Notes under the pieces: generated by a model
Told to the model about the DNA's origin: nothing
Seen by the model: the letters and a program-made list of their open reading frames with translations, nothing else
Databases searched by the model: none
Assembly: GCA_913774665.1 (NCBI GenBank)
Contig: CAJYHN010000013.1
Coordinates: 62,001-126,000, forward strand
Source: an uncultured Microbacterium sp.
Lineage (GTDB): Bacteria; Actinomycetota; Actinomycetes; Actinomycetales; Microbacteriaceae
DNA length: 64,000 bases
Reading direction: 5' to 3'
Shown: piece after piece, positions 17,185-27,287 of the stretch
Layout of the letters: each line of letters starts with the position of its first letter
Numbering within the stretch: position 1 is the stretch's first letter
Translations under genes and position numbers: made by a program

Positions 17185-20100
17185 CCATGCTCGAGACGCT
17201 GTTCGGGCTGATCCCCGCCGCCTCGCGCGGTCAGCAGTGGGTCGCCGAAGACCTGCAGCTGATCAACTGGGGCGGATACGACGGCACGCACCGCGTGCGT
17301 TTCGCGCCGACCGCGACGCTGCTGTGCGGCGGCTCGGGGTCGGGCAAGTCGACGCTCATGGACGCGTACGTCGCGCTGATGATGCCGCACACCACCCCCT
17401 TCAACGGCGCCTCGAACGGTGCGGTCGTCGGGCGCCCGCGCGGGCAGGAGCAGCGCAACATCCTCTCGTACGGCCGCGGCAAGCTCGACGAGTCGCGCAC
17501 CGACGAGGGCACCAAGGTGCGGGTGCTGCGCGGCGACGGCGTCGACACGTGGACCGCGATCGGCATGACCTGGGCCGACCACGACGGTGCACGGTTCACC
17601 GCGGTGCGGGCCTGGTACTTCCCCGCCGCCGCCCGCACGCTCGACGACGCCGTCAAGGTGCGCGCGAGCGTGCACGGCGCGTTCGACCTGCGCCAGCTCG
17701 AGCGGGCGGCGCAGAGCCACCTCTCCGACTCCGCGGTACGGGCCACGGGCCTCGACACCCTCGCGACCGACCGCGAGTTCTCGGCGCGGCTGCACGCGGT
17801 TCTCGGCATCGGGGCGGCGGGAGCGGGGACGAAGGCGATGAGCTTGCTCGCGCGCATCCAGGCCGGTCAGCAGATCACCACCGTCGACGACCTGTACAAG
17901 CGCATGGTGCTCGAGGAGCCCGAGACGCTCGCGGTCGCCGACGCCGTCGTCACACACTTCGACGGCCTCGAATCGACGCGCACCCGCATGCTCGAAGCCC
18001 GCCAGCAGGTGCGGGCGCTGCAGCCCATCCGCGGGATGAAGACACGCATCGACGACGCGGCCGAGCGCCTGCGCCTCATCGACGCGCTCGGGCGCCTCGG
18101 CGACCCCGACTCGCGCGCCTCGCTCTGGCGCGCCCAGCGCCGGGTCGACCTGCTCGGCGCCGTCGAGGCAGAGCTGCGTGATCGTACACACGCCACCGAT
18201 GCGCTCGTGCGCGAACGCCAGGCCCTCGCCGACGCCGCCGAAGCGGAGCGCGAGGGGCTCGGCGATGTGCTGCGCGCGGCCGGCGGCGATCGACTCGACG
18301 CCGCCCAGCGCGAGCTGCGGAACCTCGAGCGGCGCCTTGCCGGCATGCAGCGCGACCGCGAGCGGTTCGAAGCGGCGCTCGCGGTGCTGTCGACCGAGGT
18401 GTCGTCCGAGAAGCAGTTCGCCGCGCTCGTCGAGGAGGCCCGGCAGACCCTGAGCGACGCGGATGCGAAAACCGCCGTGCGCGACGCGTTCGTCGCCGCG
18501 AGCAGCCGGCACACCGATCTGCGCCAGCAGCTGTCCGCCCTCGAAACAGAGCACCGGCGCACGCAGACCCGCGACGACAACATCCCCCCGCGCCTGCACG
18601 AGGCCCGTGAGGCGCTGGCCGAGGCCGCCGGGCTGACCGCCGCCGAGCTGCCGTTCGTCGCCGAGCTCGTCGACGTCCGCACCGAGTTCGAGCCCTGGCG
18701 CGGGGCGTTCACCCTCGCCCTGGGCGGATTCGCGACGACGCTGCTCGTGGATGCCGCACACCTGGCATCCTTCCGCTCCGCGATCGACGGCGTTCGACTG
18801 TCGGAGCGCCTGCGGTTCGAGGGCGTGTCGACCGACCTGCCCGAGCGCACCGGGCTCGACCCCGCGACGCTGCCGGGGCGCCTGGAGTACCGGCGCTCCC
18901 CCTTCACCGGGTGGCTGCAGGACCGGCTCGATCAGCAGTTCGCCTTCGTCTGCGTGGATGCCGTGGCCGAATTGTCGCGGCACCGCATGGCGCTGACGAT
19001 CTCGGGGCAGACGAGCCAGGGCGCGCGCGGTGCTCACGGCGGGTCGATCCGTCACAGCGTTCTCGGGTTCTCCTCCCGCGTGCGGCTGACAGAGCTCGGC
19101 GAGCAGATCGTCACGGTGCGCCGGGATCTGACCGCCGCCAAGGCCGCGGTCGACGAAGCCGCGGCCGCCCTCGACGCGTTCGACGAGCGGCGCGGCGCGT
19201 ACGAGAAGATCGCCGACCTGACTTGGGACCAGGTCGACGTGGCATCCGTCCAGCGCGAACTCGACCGCTGGAACGAGACGATCGTCGAGATCACCGCCGG
19301 AAACCCGCGGATCGCCGAACTGCAGGAACAGATCTCGGGCACCCGTGCCCGCGCCGCGCGTCTGCGGGAAGAGATCGGCGGGGCCAAGACCGAGCAGCAG
19401 GCGCTCGCGGCGCGGTGGGCGCAGATCACCGACGACGTGGATGCCGCGCACGTGCGTCTCGAACGCGCCGAGGACTCGGGTCTCACGCTCACCGACGACG
19501 AAGCGGGCTATCTGGACAGCCTCTTCGTGGCGCCCGGTTCGTCCGACGCCACGCCGTCACAGCAGCTCGCCCGATTCGACGCGGCCCTGGAGTCGGCGTC
19601 GAAGCGTCTGCTCGAGGAGCAGCGCGCGGCGCAGGAGACGTGGGCCGACCAGCGCGAGAGCCTCCGCCGCACGATGACCGCGTTCACCGACCGGTGGCCG
19701 AGCCCGAACCTGCTCGCCGACCCCGACGAGTCGCTCGGCGACTTCGAGCGGATCCTCGCCGACCTCGAGGCCAGCGGCCTGCACGAGCTCGAGGCGGAGT
19801 GGCGCGACTCACTGCTGCGCCTGTCGGGCAACGACCTCACGAGCCTCGACTCCGCTCTCACCCGGGCCCTGCGCGAGATCCGCGAGCGGATTGCGCCGAT
19901 CAACGACATCATGCGGGACCTTCCGTTCTACGACGACGAGCACCGGCTGCAGATCGTGCCGCGCGAGAGCCAGTCGGAGGTGCGCAAGCGCTTCCGCCGG
20001 GAGCTCCGCGACGTGCGAGCCGCGATCGACGCCGCCTCATCGGATGAGGAGCGCGAAGCCGTGTACGGGCGGATGGCGCGGCTCATCGGCCGCATCCGGC

Positions 20101-20534
20101 CGACCGCACCCGACTTCGCCGACCTCGTCGACGTGCGCAACCACGTGCGGGTCAGCGCCGAGCGCTTCCGCGCCGACACCGGCGAGCACGTCGCCCTCTA
20201 CGACCACATCGGCGAGAAGTCGGGAGGCGAGTCGCAGGAGCTCATCGCCTTCATCGTCGGCGCTGCGCTGAGGTATCAGCTCGGAGATGCCGGTGCGGAG
20301 CGGCCGCGATACGCGCCCGTCTTCCTCGACGAGGCGCTCATCAAAGCCGACGCGCACTTCACCAAGCGCGCGATCGGCGCGTGGCGCGGACTGGGCTTCC
20401 AGCTCGTCATCGGGGCGCCGAACGACAAGTACAGCGCGATCGAGCCGCACGTCGACGTCGAGTACGACATCCTCAAGGACACGCGCGGCCGATCGTGGGC
20501 GAAGGCGAAGGTGGCATTACCGGCCGGGAGCTGA
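17181..20534 (+). CDS. jetC: JetC/MksB-like SMC ATPase of Wadjet system
   Basis: 1117 residues, the size of JetC proteins. The Walker A motif is GGSGSGKST (about residue 50) after FAPTATLLC. Two long coiled-coil arms (about 270-480 and 640-900) flank a hinge region that contains [19 protein letters not shown]. The ABC signature [12 protein letters not shown] and Walker [13 protein letters not shown] lie near the C-terminus, so the ATPase appears intact. The complex extrudes DNA loops; with JetD it cleaves small plasmids. Here the gene ends at 20534 and the next 93 bp hold no recognisable jetD; an unrelated minus-strand ORF follows. Coding style matches its neighbours, so there is no sign of recent transfer. 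Confidence 0.92.
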   Translation: MTMLETLFGLIPAASRGQQWVAEDLQLINWGGYDGTHRVRFAPTATLLCGGSGSGKSTLMDAYVALMMPHTTPFNGASNGAVVGRPRGQEQRNILSYGRGKLDESRTDEGTKVRVLRGDGVDTWTAIGMTWADHDGARFTAVRAWYFPAAARTLDDAVKVRASVHGAFDLRQLERAAQSHLSDSAVRATGLDTLATDREFSARLHAVLGIGAAGAGTKAMSLLARIQAGQQITTVDDLYKRMVLEEPETLAVADAVVTHFDGLESTRTRMLEARQQVRALQPIRGMKTRIDDAAERLRLIDALGRLGDPDSRASLWRAQRRVDLLGAVEAELRDRTHATDALVRERQALADAAEAEREGLGDVLRAAGGDRLDAAQRELRNLERRLAGMQRDRERFEAALAVLSTEVSSEKQFAALVEEARQTLSDADAKTAVRDAFVAASSRHTDLRQQLSALETEHRRTQTRDDNIPPRLHEAREALAEAAGLTAAELPFVAELVDVRTEFEPWRGAFTLALGGFATTLLVDAAHLASFRSAIDGVRLSERLRFEGVSTDLPERTGLDPATLPGRLEYRRSPFTGWLQDRLDQQFAFVCVDAVAELSRHRMALTISGQTSQGARGAHGGSIRHSVLGFSSRVRLTELGEQIVTVRRDLTAAKAAVDEAAAALDAFDERRGAYEKIADLTWDQVDVASVQRELDRWNETIVEITAGNPRIAELQEQISGTRARAARLREEIGGAKTEQQALAARWAQITDDVDAAHVRLERAEDSGLTLTDDEAGYLDSLFVAPGSSDATPSQQLARFDAALESASKRLLEEQRAAQETWADQRESLRRTMTAFTDRWPSPNLLADPDESLGDFERILADLEASGLHELEAEWRDSLLRLSGNDLTSLDSALTRALREIRERIAPINDIMRDLPFYDDEHRLQIVPRESQSEVRKRFRRELRDVRAAIDAASSDEEREAVYGRMARLIGRIRPTAPDFADLVDVRNHVRVSAERFRADTGEHVALYDHIGEKSGGESQELIAFIVGAALRYQLGDAGAERPRYAPVFLDEALIKADAHFTKRAIGAWRGLGFQLVIGAPNDKYSAIEPHVDVEYDILKDTRGRSWAKAKVALPAGS

Positions 20535-20627
20535 GGTCGCGATGGCGGCGAGCCGGGCACAAGGTATCCGCCCCGTCCGGCTCCCCGCCGCGCCGCACGT
20601 CGAGGCGGGAGTACCGCGGGGCCGGTG

Positions 20628-20948
20628 TCACGCGGGCGTCAGGGCGGCGTGCTCCACGCGCGCGAGGTCGGGTTCCGCCACCGGGGTGAGGATGTCGACC
20701 AGGCGCGACGCCGCCAGGGCCGGCTCGCTCGCCACGCGCCTCGCGAGCGAGCGCACGGCCACCACGGGCGTCACCGACGCCACGGCCGTCTCGCCGAGCG
20801 CGCGGTTCACGGCACCCACGGCTTCCGCGAGCCCCTCGTCGTGACAGCGCGCATCTTCGGCTCCGATCCACGCGAGCAGCTCGCCAATGGTCCAATCGAG
20901 GGTCAGTGGACTGAGAACGAACGATTCGGCTGATTCACGACGGGTCAT
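20628..20948 (-). CDS. Small protein of unknown function divergent from MocR regulator
   Basis: 106 residues, predicted soluble and helical, beginning TRRESAESFVLSPLTLDW. No catalytic or binding motif is recognised. GC at third positions is high, as in real genes here, and the ATG at 20948 stands back to back with the GntR/MocR gene so that both probably share a control region of about 20 bp. It is converging on jetC, with 93 bp between. I do not recognise the family; by position it may be a target of the regulator. Confidence 0.6.
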   Translation of the reverse strand: MTRRESAESFVLSPLTLDWTIGELLAWIGAEDARCHDEGLAEAVGAVNRALGETAVASVTPVVAVRSLARRVASEPALAASRLVDILTPVAEPDLARVEHAALTPA

Positions 20949-20967
20949 GGCCCCAGAATCGGGGACT

Positions 20968-22410
20968 ATGACCCTCGTCGACAGAGCCACTTCCGCCCTG
21001 GTGGACCATCGGACGGCTGTCGTCTCGGCCGAAGCCCTCGCCGCGCGCCTCGGACGCTGGGCGACGACCGACGCGACCCTGTCCGCCAGTCTCGCCGACG
21101 GCATCGCCCGCCTCGTCCGCGAGGGAGAACTGCGCGGCGGGGACCGCCTGCCCTCGGAACGCACCCTCGCCGCCACCGTCGCCGTCTCGCGCGGCACGGT
21201 CGTCAGCGCCTACGCCCGGCTGTACGAGGACGGCATCCTCGACCGCCGACAAGGCAGCGGAACCCGAGTCGCGGGGGCGGCGCCGACCGCCGCGCGCTCG
21301 CGAGCCGGACGCGGCGAGGCCCTCTACGCGTCGCTCTCGTCGAACATCGACCTGCTGCGCGCGGTACCGGCGATCTCGCCGCGCGCGATCGAGATCGTGC
21401 ACCGCCACCGACCGGTGCTCGACGCCTCCACCGCCGAGGCCGACCCCGCGGGCCTGCCCGCCCTGCGCGCGCTCATCGCGCAGACCGTGACCGACGAAGG
21501 AACACCCACCACCCCCGCGCAGATCCTCGTCACACACGGCGGGCAGCAGGCGCTCAGCCTGCTCGTGGACGAGCTCGTCTCCCCCGGCGACACGGTCCTC
21601 ACCGAGAACGTCAGCTGGCCGGGACTCACCGATGCCGTGCGCCGGCGCGGCGGCCTGGTGCACGGCATCCGCCTGACCCCCGACGGGATCGACATCGGCG
21701 ACCTCGAAGCGGCGATCGTCGTGCGCCGGCCCGTGCTCATCGCCCTGAACCCGCACAACCACAATCCGACCGGCATCCAGACCCACCCGCTCGTCCGCCA
21801 GCGGATCGCCGACCTCGCCGCCGAGCACGGCATCACCGTCGTCGAAGACCGCGTGCTCGCGCACCTGTCGTTCGACGGCCTCACTCCCCCGTCGCTCGCG
21901 GCCCTGAGGCCGGACGCGCCGATCATCGCCGTCGAGTCCCTGTCGAAATGGGCGTGGGAGGGCCTACGCGTGGGGTGGGTGCGCGCCGACCCGGTGCTCG
22001 TGAGGCGGTTGCGCGGCCTCCGCCAGACCACCGACCTGTCGACGAGCGTTCCCGCGCAGCTGCTCGCGCTCGATCTGCTCGCCCACGCGCCCGCACTGCG
22101 ACGGGACGCGGTCGTGACGCACCGCGAGGCCGCTCTGGGCGCCGGCACCCTTCTGGCGTCGCACCTGCCCGACTGGGAGTGGCGGCCGCCGCGCGGAGGC
22201 CTCTGCATCTGGGCCCGGATGCCGGTGGGCTCGGCCGCGGCGTTCGCGCGGCACGCGGCGTCTTTCGGCGTCTCGGTCGCCGGGTCTGCCGCGTTCTCGT
22301 CCGATGTCGACACCGATGACCGCATTCGTGTGCCGATCACCTCGCCCCTGCTCGACGAGGGGCTCAGGCGACTCGCCGACGCGTGGGAGGGCTACCGGGA
22401 CTGCGCCTGA
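20968..22410 (+). CDS. MocR-type GntR regulator with aminotransferase domain
   Basis: 480 residues. The N-terminal GntR winged HTH (about 25-95) contains LPSERTLAATVAVSRGTVVSAYARL. A fold-type I aminotransferase domain (about 130-470) includes LVTHGGQQALSLL, NPHNHNPTG, and SLSKWAWEGLRVGW, where the Lys should bind PLP. Such regulators sense PLP or an amino compound and bind DNA next to their own gene. No pdxST or other usual target lies beside it; the divergent 106-aa gene is the only obvious one. ATG at 20968 has GGGG five bases upstream; ATG 20947 is also in frame and overlaps the divergent start. Confidence 0.88.
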   Translation: MTLVDRATSALVDHRTAVVSAEALAARLGRWATTDATLSASLADGIARLVREGELRGGDRLPSERTLAATVAVSRGTVVSAYARLYEDGILDRRQGSGTRVAGAAPTAARSRAGRGEALYASLSSNIDLLRAVPAISPRAIEIVHRHRPVLDASTAEADPAGLPALRALIAQTVTDEGTPTTPAQILVTHGGQQALSLLVDELVSPGDTVLTENVSWPGLTDAVRRRGGLVHGIRLTPDGIDIGDLEAAIVVRRPVLIALNPHNHNPTGIQTHPLVRQRIADLAAEHGITVVEDRVLAHLSFDGLTPPSLAALRPDAPIIAVESLSKWAWEGLRVGWVRADPVLVRRLRGLRQTTDLSTSVPAQLLALDLLAHAPALRRDAVVTHREAALGAGTLLASHLPDWEWRPPRGGLCIWARMPVGSAAAFARHAASFGVSVAGSAAFSSDVDTDDRIRVPITSPLLDEGLRRLADAWEGYRDCA

Positions 22411-22536
22411 AAACGACGTGCGCGTGGAGACCCTGGCCCGCCCACCCCGGCTCAGGGGGGGGAAGGACACCTGCGGGCGAAGGCGGAAGGCGCCGTCCGG
22501 CGTGCTCGCACGGCCATCGCGCGCCGTCAAGGCCCG

Positions 22537-22565
22537 TTCGACGGTGGACGATGCGGTCGTAGCGT
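22537..22565 (+). promoter_or_regulatory. Possible promoter of the DUF2795 gene
   Basis: TTCGAC and TAGCGT are separated by 17 bp and lie 55 bp upstream of the DUF2795 start, in an otherwise featureless 209-bp gap. Both hexamers are imperfect, so this is tentative. Confidence 0.3.
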
Positions 22566-22619
22566 GACCGCCCATCCGGCGAGCCGCCGGGTGTCAAGCC
22601 GCGTCACGGAAGGATCACC

Positions 22620-22814
22620 ATGTCGGAGAACCCCACCCCCATCGAGCTGCAGAAGTACCTCGGCGGAGTCGACTACCCCGCGACGAAAGACGACCTCGTA
22701 CGGATCGCCCGCGGAAACGGCGCCCCCGACGACCTCGTCTCCGCTCTCGAGGGCGCCGACGCGGACTCGTTCGACGGCCCCACCGCCGTCAGCCGCGCCC
22801 TCGCCGGCGACTGA
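22620..22814 (+). CDS. DUF2795 small protein
   Basis: 64 residues beginning SENPTPIELQKYLGGVDYPATKDDLVRIA, the recognisable DUF2795 pattern (a helical module, hydrophobic and Asp-rich, with alternating conserved Leu and Ala). GGAAGGA stands six bases before ATG 22620. The function of the family is not established. Its stop is two bases before the GTG of the GT2 gene, so the two are likely in one transcript. Confidence 0.8.
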   Translation: MSENPTPIELQKYLGGVDYPATKDDLVRIARGNGAPDDLVSALEGADADSFDGPTAVSRALAGD

Positions 22815-22816
22815 CG

Positions 22817-23671
22817 GTGCGCGACCGGCGCGGCTCGGGCGAGTGGGCCGCCGCCCGCCCGCGATCGCCCGCGCTCATCGACGTGCTGATCCCCACGGTG
22901 GGCCGCGTCGCCGAACTCGCCGTGACCCTCGCCGGCCTCGCCGCGCAGGACGCACCGTCGTTTCGCGTCGTGGTGAGCGATCAGTCGGACGAGGGTCTCA
23001 CGAACGCCCCCGCGGTCCAGGCCATGGCACGGGTGCTGCGCGCCCAGGGGCGCGAGGTGACGATGCTGCGCCACCTCCCGCGCCGCGGTCTCGCCGAGCA
23101 TCGACAGTTCCTGCTCGAGCACGCCACGGCCGACGCGCTGCTCTTCCTCGACGACGACGTCTGGCTCGAACCCGGCGCCTTGTCGTGCCTGCATGAGGCG
23201 CTGACGGAGCTCGCGTGCGGCTTCGTCGGCATGGCGGTGCAGGGCCTGTCGTACCTCGACGACGAACGCCCCGCAGAACGCACGGCGTTCGAGACCTGGG
23301 ACGGCCCCGTCTCGCCGGAACGCATCCGCCGCGGGACGCCGGCCTTCGACCGGTGGCCCTTGCACAACGCCGCCAACCTCGCGCACCTCGCGCGCGACGT
23401 GCCGCTCGGGCCTCGGGGGTGGCTCGCGTACAAGGTCGCGTGGATCGGTGCGTGCGTGCTCTACCGACGATCGGCCTTGACGGATGCCGGCGGGTTCGCG
23501 TTCTGGTCGGAGCTGCCGCCCGAGCACGCCGGCGAAGACGTCGCCGCGCAGTGGCGGGTCATGGAGCGCAGCGGTGGAGCCGGCATCCTGCCGAGCGGGG
23601 CGGTGCATCTCGAAGCGCCCACGACGATCGCCCGACGCGACATCGACGCGTTCGACGTCGTCGTGCGGTGA
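22817..23671 (+). CDS. Glycosyltransferase family 2
   Basis: 284 residues with a GT-A fold pattern: IDVLIPTVGR at the start of the first strand, VVVSDQSDEG, the donor-binding LFLDDDVWLEPG (DxD motif) near residue 112, and a later EDVAAQW near residue 243 where the catalytic-base Asp/Glu is expected. No TM segment, so it acts in the cytoplasm. The GTG at 22817 is two bases after the DUF2795 stop. It lies 1.8 kb upstream of the heptose/GT9 cluster and may contribute to the same glycan, but a sigma factor gene separates them. Confidence 0.82.
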   Translation: MRDRRGSGEWAAARPRSPALIDVLIPTVGRVAELAVTLAGLAAQDAPSFRVVVSDQSDEGLTNAPAVQAMARVLRAQGREVTMLRHLPRRGLAEHRQFLLEHATADALLFLDDDVWLEPGALSCLHEALTELACGFVGMAVQGLSYLDDERPAERTAFETWDGPVSPERIRRGTPAFDRWPLHNAANLAHLARDVPLGPRGWLAYKVAWIGACVLYRRSALTDAGGFAFWSELPPEHAGEDVAAQWRVMERSGGAGILPSGAVHLEAPTTIARRDIDAFDVVVR

Positions 23672-23761
23672 TCCGAACCCCGAGGTGCACATGGTGAGGC
23701 CCCACCCGCGCCGTTGACAACCCCCGCGACGCAGCTGCTTCTTCTCCCTGAGAATCCCGCC

Positions 23762-24490
23762 ATGATCGGATCCGCACCCGCGAACGAGAGCGCCGAGCGC
23801 CTCACGTTGGACAACCTCGCCCTCGCGAGGTCGGTGGCACGACGGTTCTTCTCGCGCTCGACGACGCGCGACGACGACCTCGTGCAGGTCGCCTACATCG
23901 GCTTGTGGAACGCCGCGCGTCGGTTCGACCCGGCGCGCGGGACGAGCTTCGCCGCCTTCGCCGTGCCGACCATCTCGGGCGAGATCAAGCGCCACCTGCG
24001 CGACCACGGGTGGTTCGTGCGTCCGCCGCGGACGGTGCAGGATCTGCGGGCGCGAATCGGCGAGGCCTCGCCCCGCCTGACCCAGAAACTCGGGCGGCGG
24101 CCCTCGGTCGCGGAACTGACGCTCGAGCTCGACTCGTGCGACGACCTGGTGCGCGAGGCGATCGACAGCCGTCACTCCCTCCGCCCCTCGTCGCTCGACA
24201 TGCCGGTGGGGACGGACGGCGAATCCACCCTGGCCGACGTGCTCTCCGACGATGGCGAGCAGCTCGAGCGCGTCGAGCTGGCGGCGGTGCTGAGCGCGGC
24301 CCAGAGCGTCCTCGCGCCGCGGGAGCGGCGCGTCATCCGGTTGCGGTTCTTCGAGGACCGTACGCAACAGGACATCGCCGACCAGCTGGGGGTGACGCAG
24401 ATGCAGGTCTCGCGCATCCTGACGAAGTCACTCGCCCTGCTGCGCGACAGCATCGCCCGCGGGCCGCGGTCGATGGCGGCCGCCGGCTGA
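23762..24490 (+). CDS. SigB/SigF-type alternative sigma factor
   Basis: 242 residues from ATG 23762. Region 2 carries LVQVAYIGLWNAARRFDP and FAAFAVPTISGEIKRHLRDHGW. Region 3 is short (LTQKLGRRPSVAEL) and region 4 ends EDRTQQDIADQLGVTQMQVSRI, a normal -35-binding HTH. This layout is that of general-stress or sporulation-type group 3 sigma factors. No anti-sigma gene lies beside it. A TTG at 23714 in frame would add 16 residues but is part of TTGACA and reads a hydrophobic tail, so the ATG is preferred. It probably controls a stress regulon elsewhere. Confidence 0.88.
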   Translation: MIGSAPANESAERLTLDNLALARSVARRFFSRSTTRDDDLVQVAYIGLWNAARRFDPARGTSFAAFAVPTISGEIKRHLRDHGWFVRPPRTVQDLRARIGEASPRLTQKLGRRPSVAELTLELDSCDDLVREAIDSRHSLRPSSLDMPVGTDGESTLADVLSDDGEQLERVELAAVLSAAQSVLAPRERRVIRLRFFEDRTQQDIADQLGVTQMQVSRILTKSLALLRDSIARGPRSMAAAG

Positions 24491-24580
24491 ACCCCGGCCG
24501 CCGCACCGGGGAGGCCCGGGTCCTGCCCCGGCCGAACGGGGTCCGGCGCCGCGGTTCCGGGCCGAGCCCCGTGGCTCCCG

Positions 24581-25552
24581 TCAGCCCGGGCCGGGCAGCA
24601 GGACGCGACGCGCCCCCGCGAGCACCTGATCGACGGTCACGGCCAGCAACGCCGGGTCGGGATCGTCCGCGAACGTCTCACCACGGCGTCGGGAGGCATC
24701 GGTCAGCACGAGGTGCGGCCCCGGCGGCGGCCCCCAGTTCTCGGGTGCCGCCGGACCGAACAGCACGACGGAGGGCCGCGCGTATGCGGACGCGAGGTGC
24801 GCCGCCCCCGTGTCGGCGGAAACGACGAGACGCGCGTCTTCGACGAGGGCGGCGAACTCGGCGAGGTCCAGCGCGCCCGCGAGCACCGCCTCGTCGCCGA
24901 AGCCGGCCGCACGCGCCACCGCCAGCGCGCGCGGGCGCTCGGCGACGCTGCCGGTGAACACGACGCGGTGACCTTCGTCGCGCAGCGACCGGGCGACGGC
25001 GGCGAAGCGATCGACGGGCCACCGGCGCGAGCCGTAGAACGCTCCGACGTGCAGCACGCTCGCCCCCTCGATCCCGGTGCGGCGCGGACTGGAGGCCAGT
25101 GCCACCTCGTCGGGGTCACCGGGCACGCCGAACGCCTCGACGAGGCGGACCCAGCGACGGCGCTCGAGCAGGTCCGGGATCCAGGGCGGCATCCGGGGGT
25201 CCGCCGGAGCGTCGCCGTCGATCTCGGGCACGCGGTGGGCGATCGTCTCGCGCGCGGCCAGCAGATCGACGAGACCGCGGCTCTCGGGACCGCTGCCGTG
25301 CAGGTTCACCGCGACGTCGACACGACCGGGCGCGACCGGCAGAGGCTCGTCGAGCCCGGGTGTGGGAAGCAGAGCGTCGACGACGTCGATGAGCTCGACG
25401 ATCGGCTCGAGCCATCCGGGGACGGCGAGCACGAGACGGTGATCAGCAAAGCCGCGGCGCAGCGCGCGGAGGGCGGGGACCGCGACCAGCAGGTCTCCCA
25501 GCTTCAGCGCGCGCAGGGCGAGCACCTCGGGTCGGTCGTCGGCCTCGGTCAT
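24581..25552 (-). CDS. Glycosyltransferase family 9 (heptosyltransferase-like), copy 1
   Basis: 323 residues. The N-terminal half begins VLALRALKLGDLLVAVPALRAL, the GT9 hallmark (D of LGDLL as the catalytic site in WaaC/WaaF). The C-terminal half has VVFTGSVAERP and LVVSADTGAAHLASAYARPSV, the donor-binding segment with its conserved DTG-H. GT9 enzymes move ADP-heptose or related sugars to glycan acceptors in the cytoplasm. It is transcribed away from the GmhB-like gene and starts 96 bp from it; a shared promoter region is likely. ATG 25552 is preferred over GTG 25561. Converges with the sigma factor gene. Confidence 0.87.
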   Translation of the reverse strand: MTEADDRPEVLALRALKLGDLLVAVPALRALRRGFADHRLVLAVPGWLEPIVELIDVVDALLPTPGLDEPLPVAPGRVDVAVNLHGSGPESRGLVDLLAARETIAHRVPEIDGDAPADPRMPPWIPDLLERRRWVRLVEAFGVPGDPDEVALASSPRRTGIEGASVLHVGAFYGSRRWPVDRFAAVARSLRDEGHRVVFTGSVAERPRALAVARAAGFGDEAVLAGALDLAEFAALVEDARLVVSADTGAAHLASAYARPSVVLFGPAAPENWGPPPGPHLVLTDASRRRGETFADDPDPALLAVTVDQVLAGARRVLLPGPG

Positions 25553-25647
25553 GGGATGCACGGCGCCAGCATCGCACTCCGGTCGCCGCCGCGCATCAGG
25601 ACGACGACGTGGTTTGAGCTGTGCCGGAAGTGGGCACGAGCAGGAGT

Positions 25648-26208
25648 ATGGCCGCTCCCTCCGGAATCCGCGCCGTGCTGTTCGACCGCGACGGCACGCT
25701 CGTGGTCGACGTGCCCTACAACGGCGACCCGGCGCGGGTGGAGCCCCTGCCGGGTGCGGTAGAGGCCGTACGCCGGGCGCGGGCGGCCGGGCTCCGTCTC
25801 GGCGTCGTGTCGAACCAGTCGGGCGTCGCCCGCGGCATCCTCACGACCGCCGACGTGGAGGCGGTCAACGCCCGCGTCGACGAGATCATCGGCCCCTTCG
25901 ACGTGTGGGCGTACTGCCCGCACGCCGACATCGACGCCTGCTCCTGCCGTAAGCCCGCGCCCGGTCTGGTGCAAGAGGCATGCAGAGCGCTGGGGGTGGC
26001 GCCCATCGACACGGTCGTCGTCGGCGACATCGGTTCCGACGTCGACGCCGCGCGCGCCGCCGGGGCCCACGGCATACTCGTCCCCACCCCCGCCACCCGC
26101 GCGGAGGAGGTGGCGGATGCCGATGTGGTCGCCGCCGACCTCGGCACCGCCGTCGGGATGATCCTCGGCATCCCCTCGCGCGGGGCGACGGAAGCGGTGT
26201 CGCGGTGA
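25648..26208 (+). CDS. gmhB: HAD-IIIA phosphatase, GmhB-like (heptose bisphosphate phosphatase)
   Basis: 186 residues. Motif I is AVLFDRDGTLVVD (nucleophile Asp and acid Asp), motif II VVSNQSG, then the Zn-loop CPHADIDACSCRKP typical of GmhB, and motif IV VVGDIGSDVDAA. GmhB removes the 7-phosphate... or 1,7-bisphosphate product at C7 during ADP-heptose synthesis; the Cys/His loop is the diagnostic feature. The start is uncertain: ATG 25648 gives the usual short N-terminus, GTG 25621 and 25630 are in frame. Its stop overlaps the next GT9 start by 4 bp (GTGA). Context with GmhA and HldE supports the assignment. Histidinol-phosphate phosphatases share this fold, so it is a strong but not unique match. 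Confidence 0.82.
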   Translation: MAAPSGIRAVLFDRDGTLVVDVPYNGDPARVEPLPGAVEAVRRARAAGLRLGVVSNQSGVARGILTTADVEAVNARVDEIIGPFDVWAYCPHADIDACSCRKPAPGLVQEACRALGVAPIDTVVVGDIGSDVDAARAAGAHGILVPTPATRAEEVADADVVAADLGTAVGMILGIPSRGATEAVSR

Positions 26209-27287
26209 ACCGCCGGTTGCTGGTGGCGCGGCTCGACAGCCTGGGCGACGTGCTGCTGTGCGGACCGGCCGTGCGCGCGATCGCCGCCGCGCCCGACGTC
26301 GACGAGGTGTGGATGCTCTGCAGCTCGATCGGCGCGGAGGCCGCCCGCGCCCTTCCCGCCGTCGACGAGGTGCGGGTGTGGGACAGTCCGTGGATCACCG
26401 TGACCGCTCCGCGAGCGACACGAGCTCATCTCGCCGCCCTCGACGCGATCGTGGCGGAGGCGGCCCCGGATGCCGCGGTCATCCTCACCTCGTTCCACCA
26501 GTCGCCGCTCCCTCTCGCGCTGGCGTTGCGCCTGGCCGGGGTGCCCCTCATCGCCGGGGCATCGGTCGACCACGCCGGGACGCTGCTCGACGTGCGCCTG
26601 AGGCCGGGCGAGGATCTCGTCGAGGACCAGCCGGAGCCCGCGCGCGCCCTCGCGATCGCCGCCGCCGCGGGGTTCGCGCTGCCGCCCGGTGACGACGGCC
26701 GCCTGCGGATGCGGGTCGACGCCCCCCTGCCGGCGGAGCTCGCGGCCCTCGGCACCTACGTCGTCGTGCACCCGGGAGCGGCCGCCCCGGCCCGCCGGTG
26801 GCCGACGACCGCGCACGCCGAGGTCGTTCGGATGCTGCATGCCGCGGGCGTCGCGGTCGTGGTGACCGGCGGGCCGGAGGAGCGCGAGCTCACCGCCCAC
26901 GTGTCGGGTGCCGGCCGTCATGGCCTCGACCGCGGGGGGCGGACCGGGCTCGCGGAGCTGGCGGCGACCCTCGCCGGAGCCGCCGTGGTCGTGGTCGGCA
27001 ATACCGGGCCCGCGCACGTCGCCGCTGCCGTGGGCACGCCCGTGGTGAGCCTGTTCTCCCCTGTCGTCCCCTCGGTGCGATGGGCGCCGTACGGGATCGA
27101 GCACGTGATGCTCGGCGATCAGGAGGCGCCCTGCCGCGACTCCCGCGCGCGCGAGTGTCCGGTACCCGGACACCCGTGCCTGGCATCCGTCGCCCCGGTC
27201 GACGTCGTCGACGCGGTGTTCGCCCTCGCCCCCGACCTCCGGGGGCGTGCGGCGACCGCGCCCGCCCGCGAGCAGGTGGGCGCATGA
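26205..27287 (+). CDS. Glycosyltransferase family 9 (heptosyltransferase-like), copy 2
   Basis: 360 residues. N-terminal motif [21 protein letters not shown] is canonical for GT9. The second half has [24 protein letters not shown] and [21 protein letters not shown], which bind the nucleotide-sugar. A C-terminal Cys cluster ([17 protein letters not shown]) near residues 310-330 is also found in Gram-negative heptosyltransferase relatives. Starts GTG 26205 in a 4-bp overlap with the phosphatase and overlaps the next gene by 4 bp. Likely adds a heptose or similar sugar to a cell-surface glycan. Confidence 0.88.
   Translation: MNRRLLVARLDSLGDVLLCGPAVRAIAAAPDVDEVWMLCSSIGAEAARALPAVDEVRVWDSPWITVTAPRATRAHLAALDAIVAEAAPDAAVILTSFHQSPLPLALALRLAGVPLIAGASVDHAGTLLDVRLRPGEDLVEDQPEPARALAIAAAAGFALPPGDDGRLRMRVDAPLPAELAALGTYVVVHPGAAAPARRWPTTAHAEVVRMLHAAGVAVVVTGGPEERELTAHVSGAGRHGLDRGGRTGLAELAATLAGAAVVVVGNTGPAHVAAAVGTPVVSLFSPVVPSVRWAPYGIEHVMLGDQEAPCRDSRARECPVPGHPCLASVAPVDVVDAVFALAPDLRGRAATAPAREQVGA

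Noticed and set aside
20535-20640. Possible remnant of jetD after jetC
   Set aside because: All three plus-strand frames were read by eye; none shows a JetD-like start or a Toprim-like motif, so there is no support for a remnant.
23714-23761. TTGACA near 23714 as a -35 promoter element, or TTG as the sigma factor start
   Set aside because: No fitting -10 stands 16-18 bp downstream, and the TTG start would add a hydrophobic tail not usual for this family.
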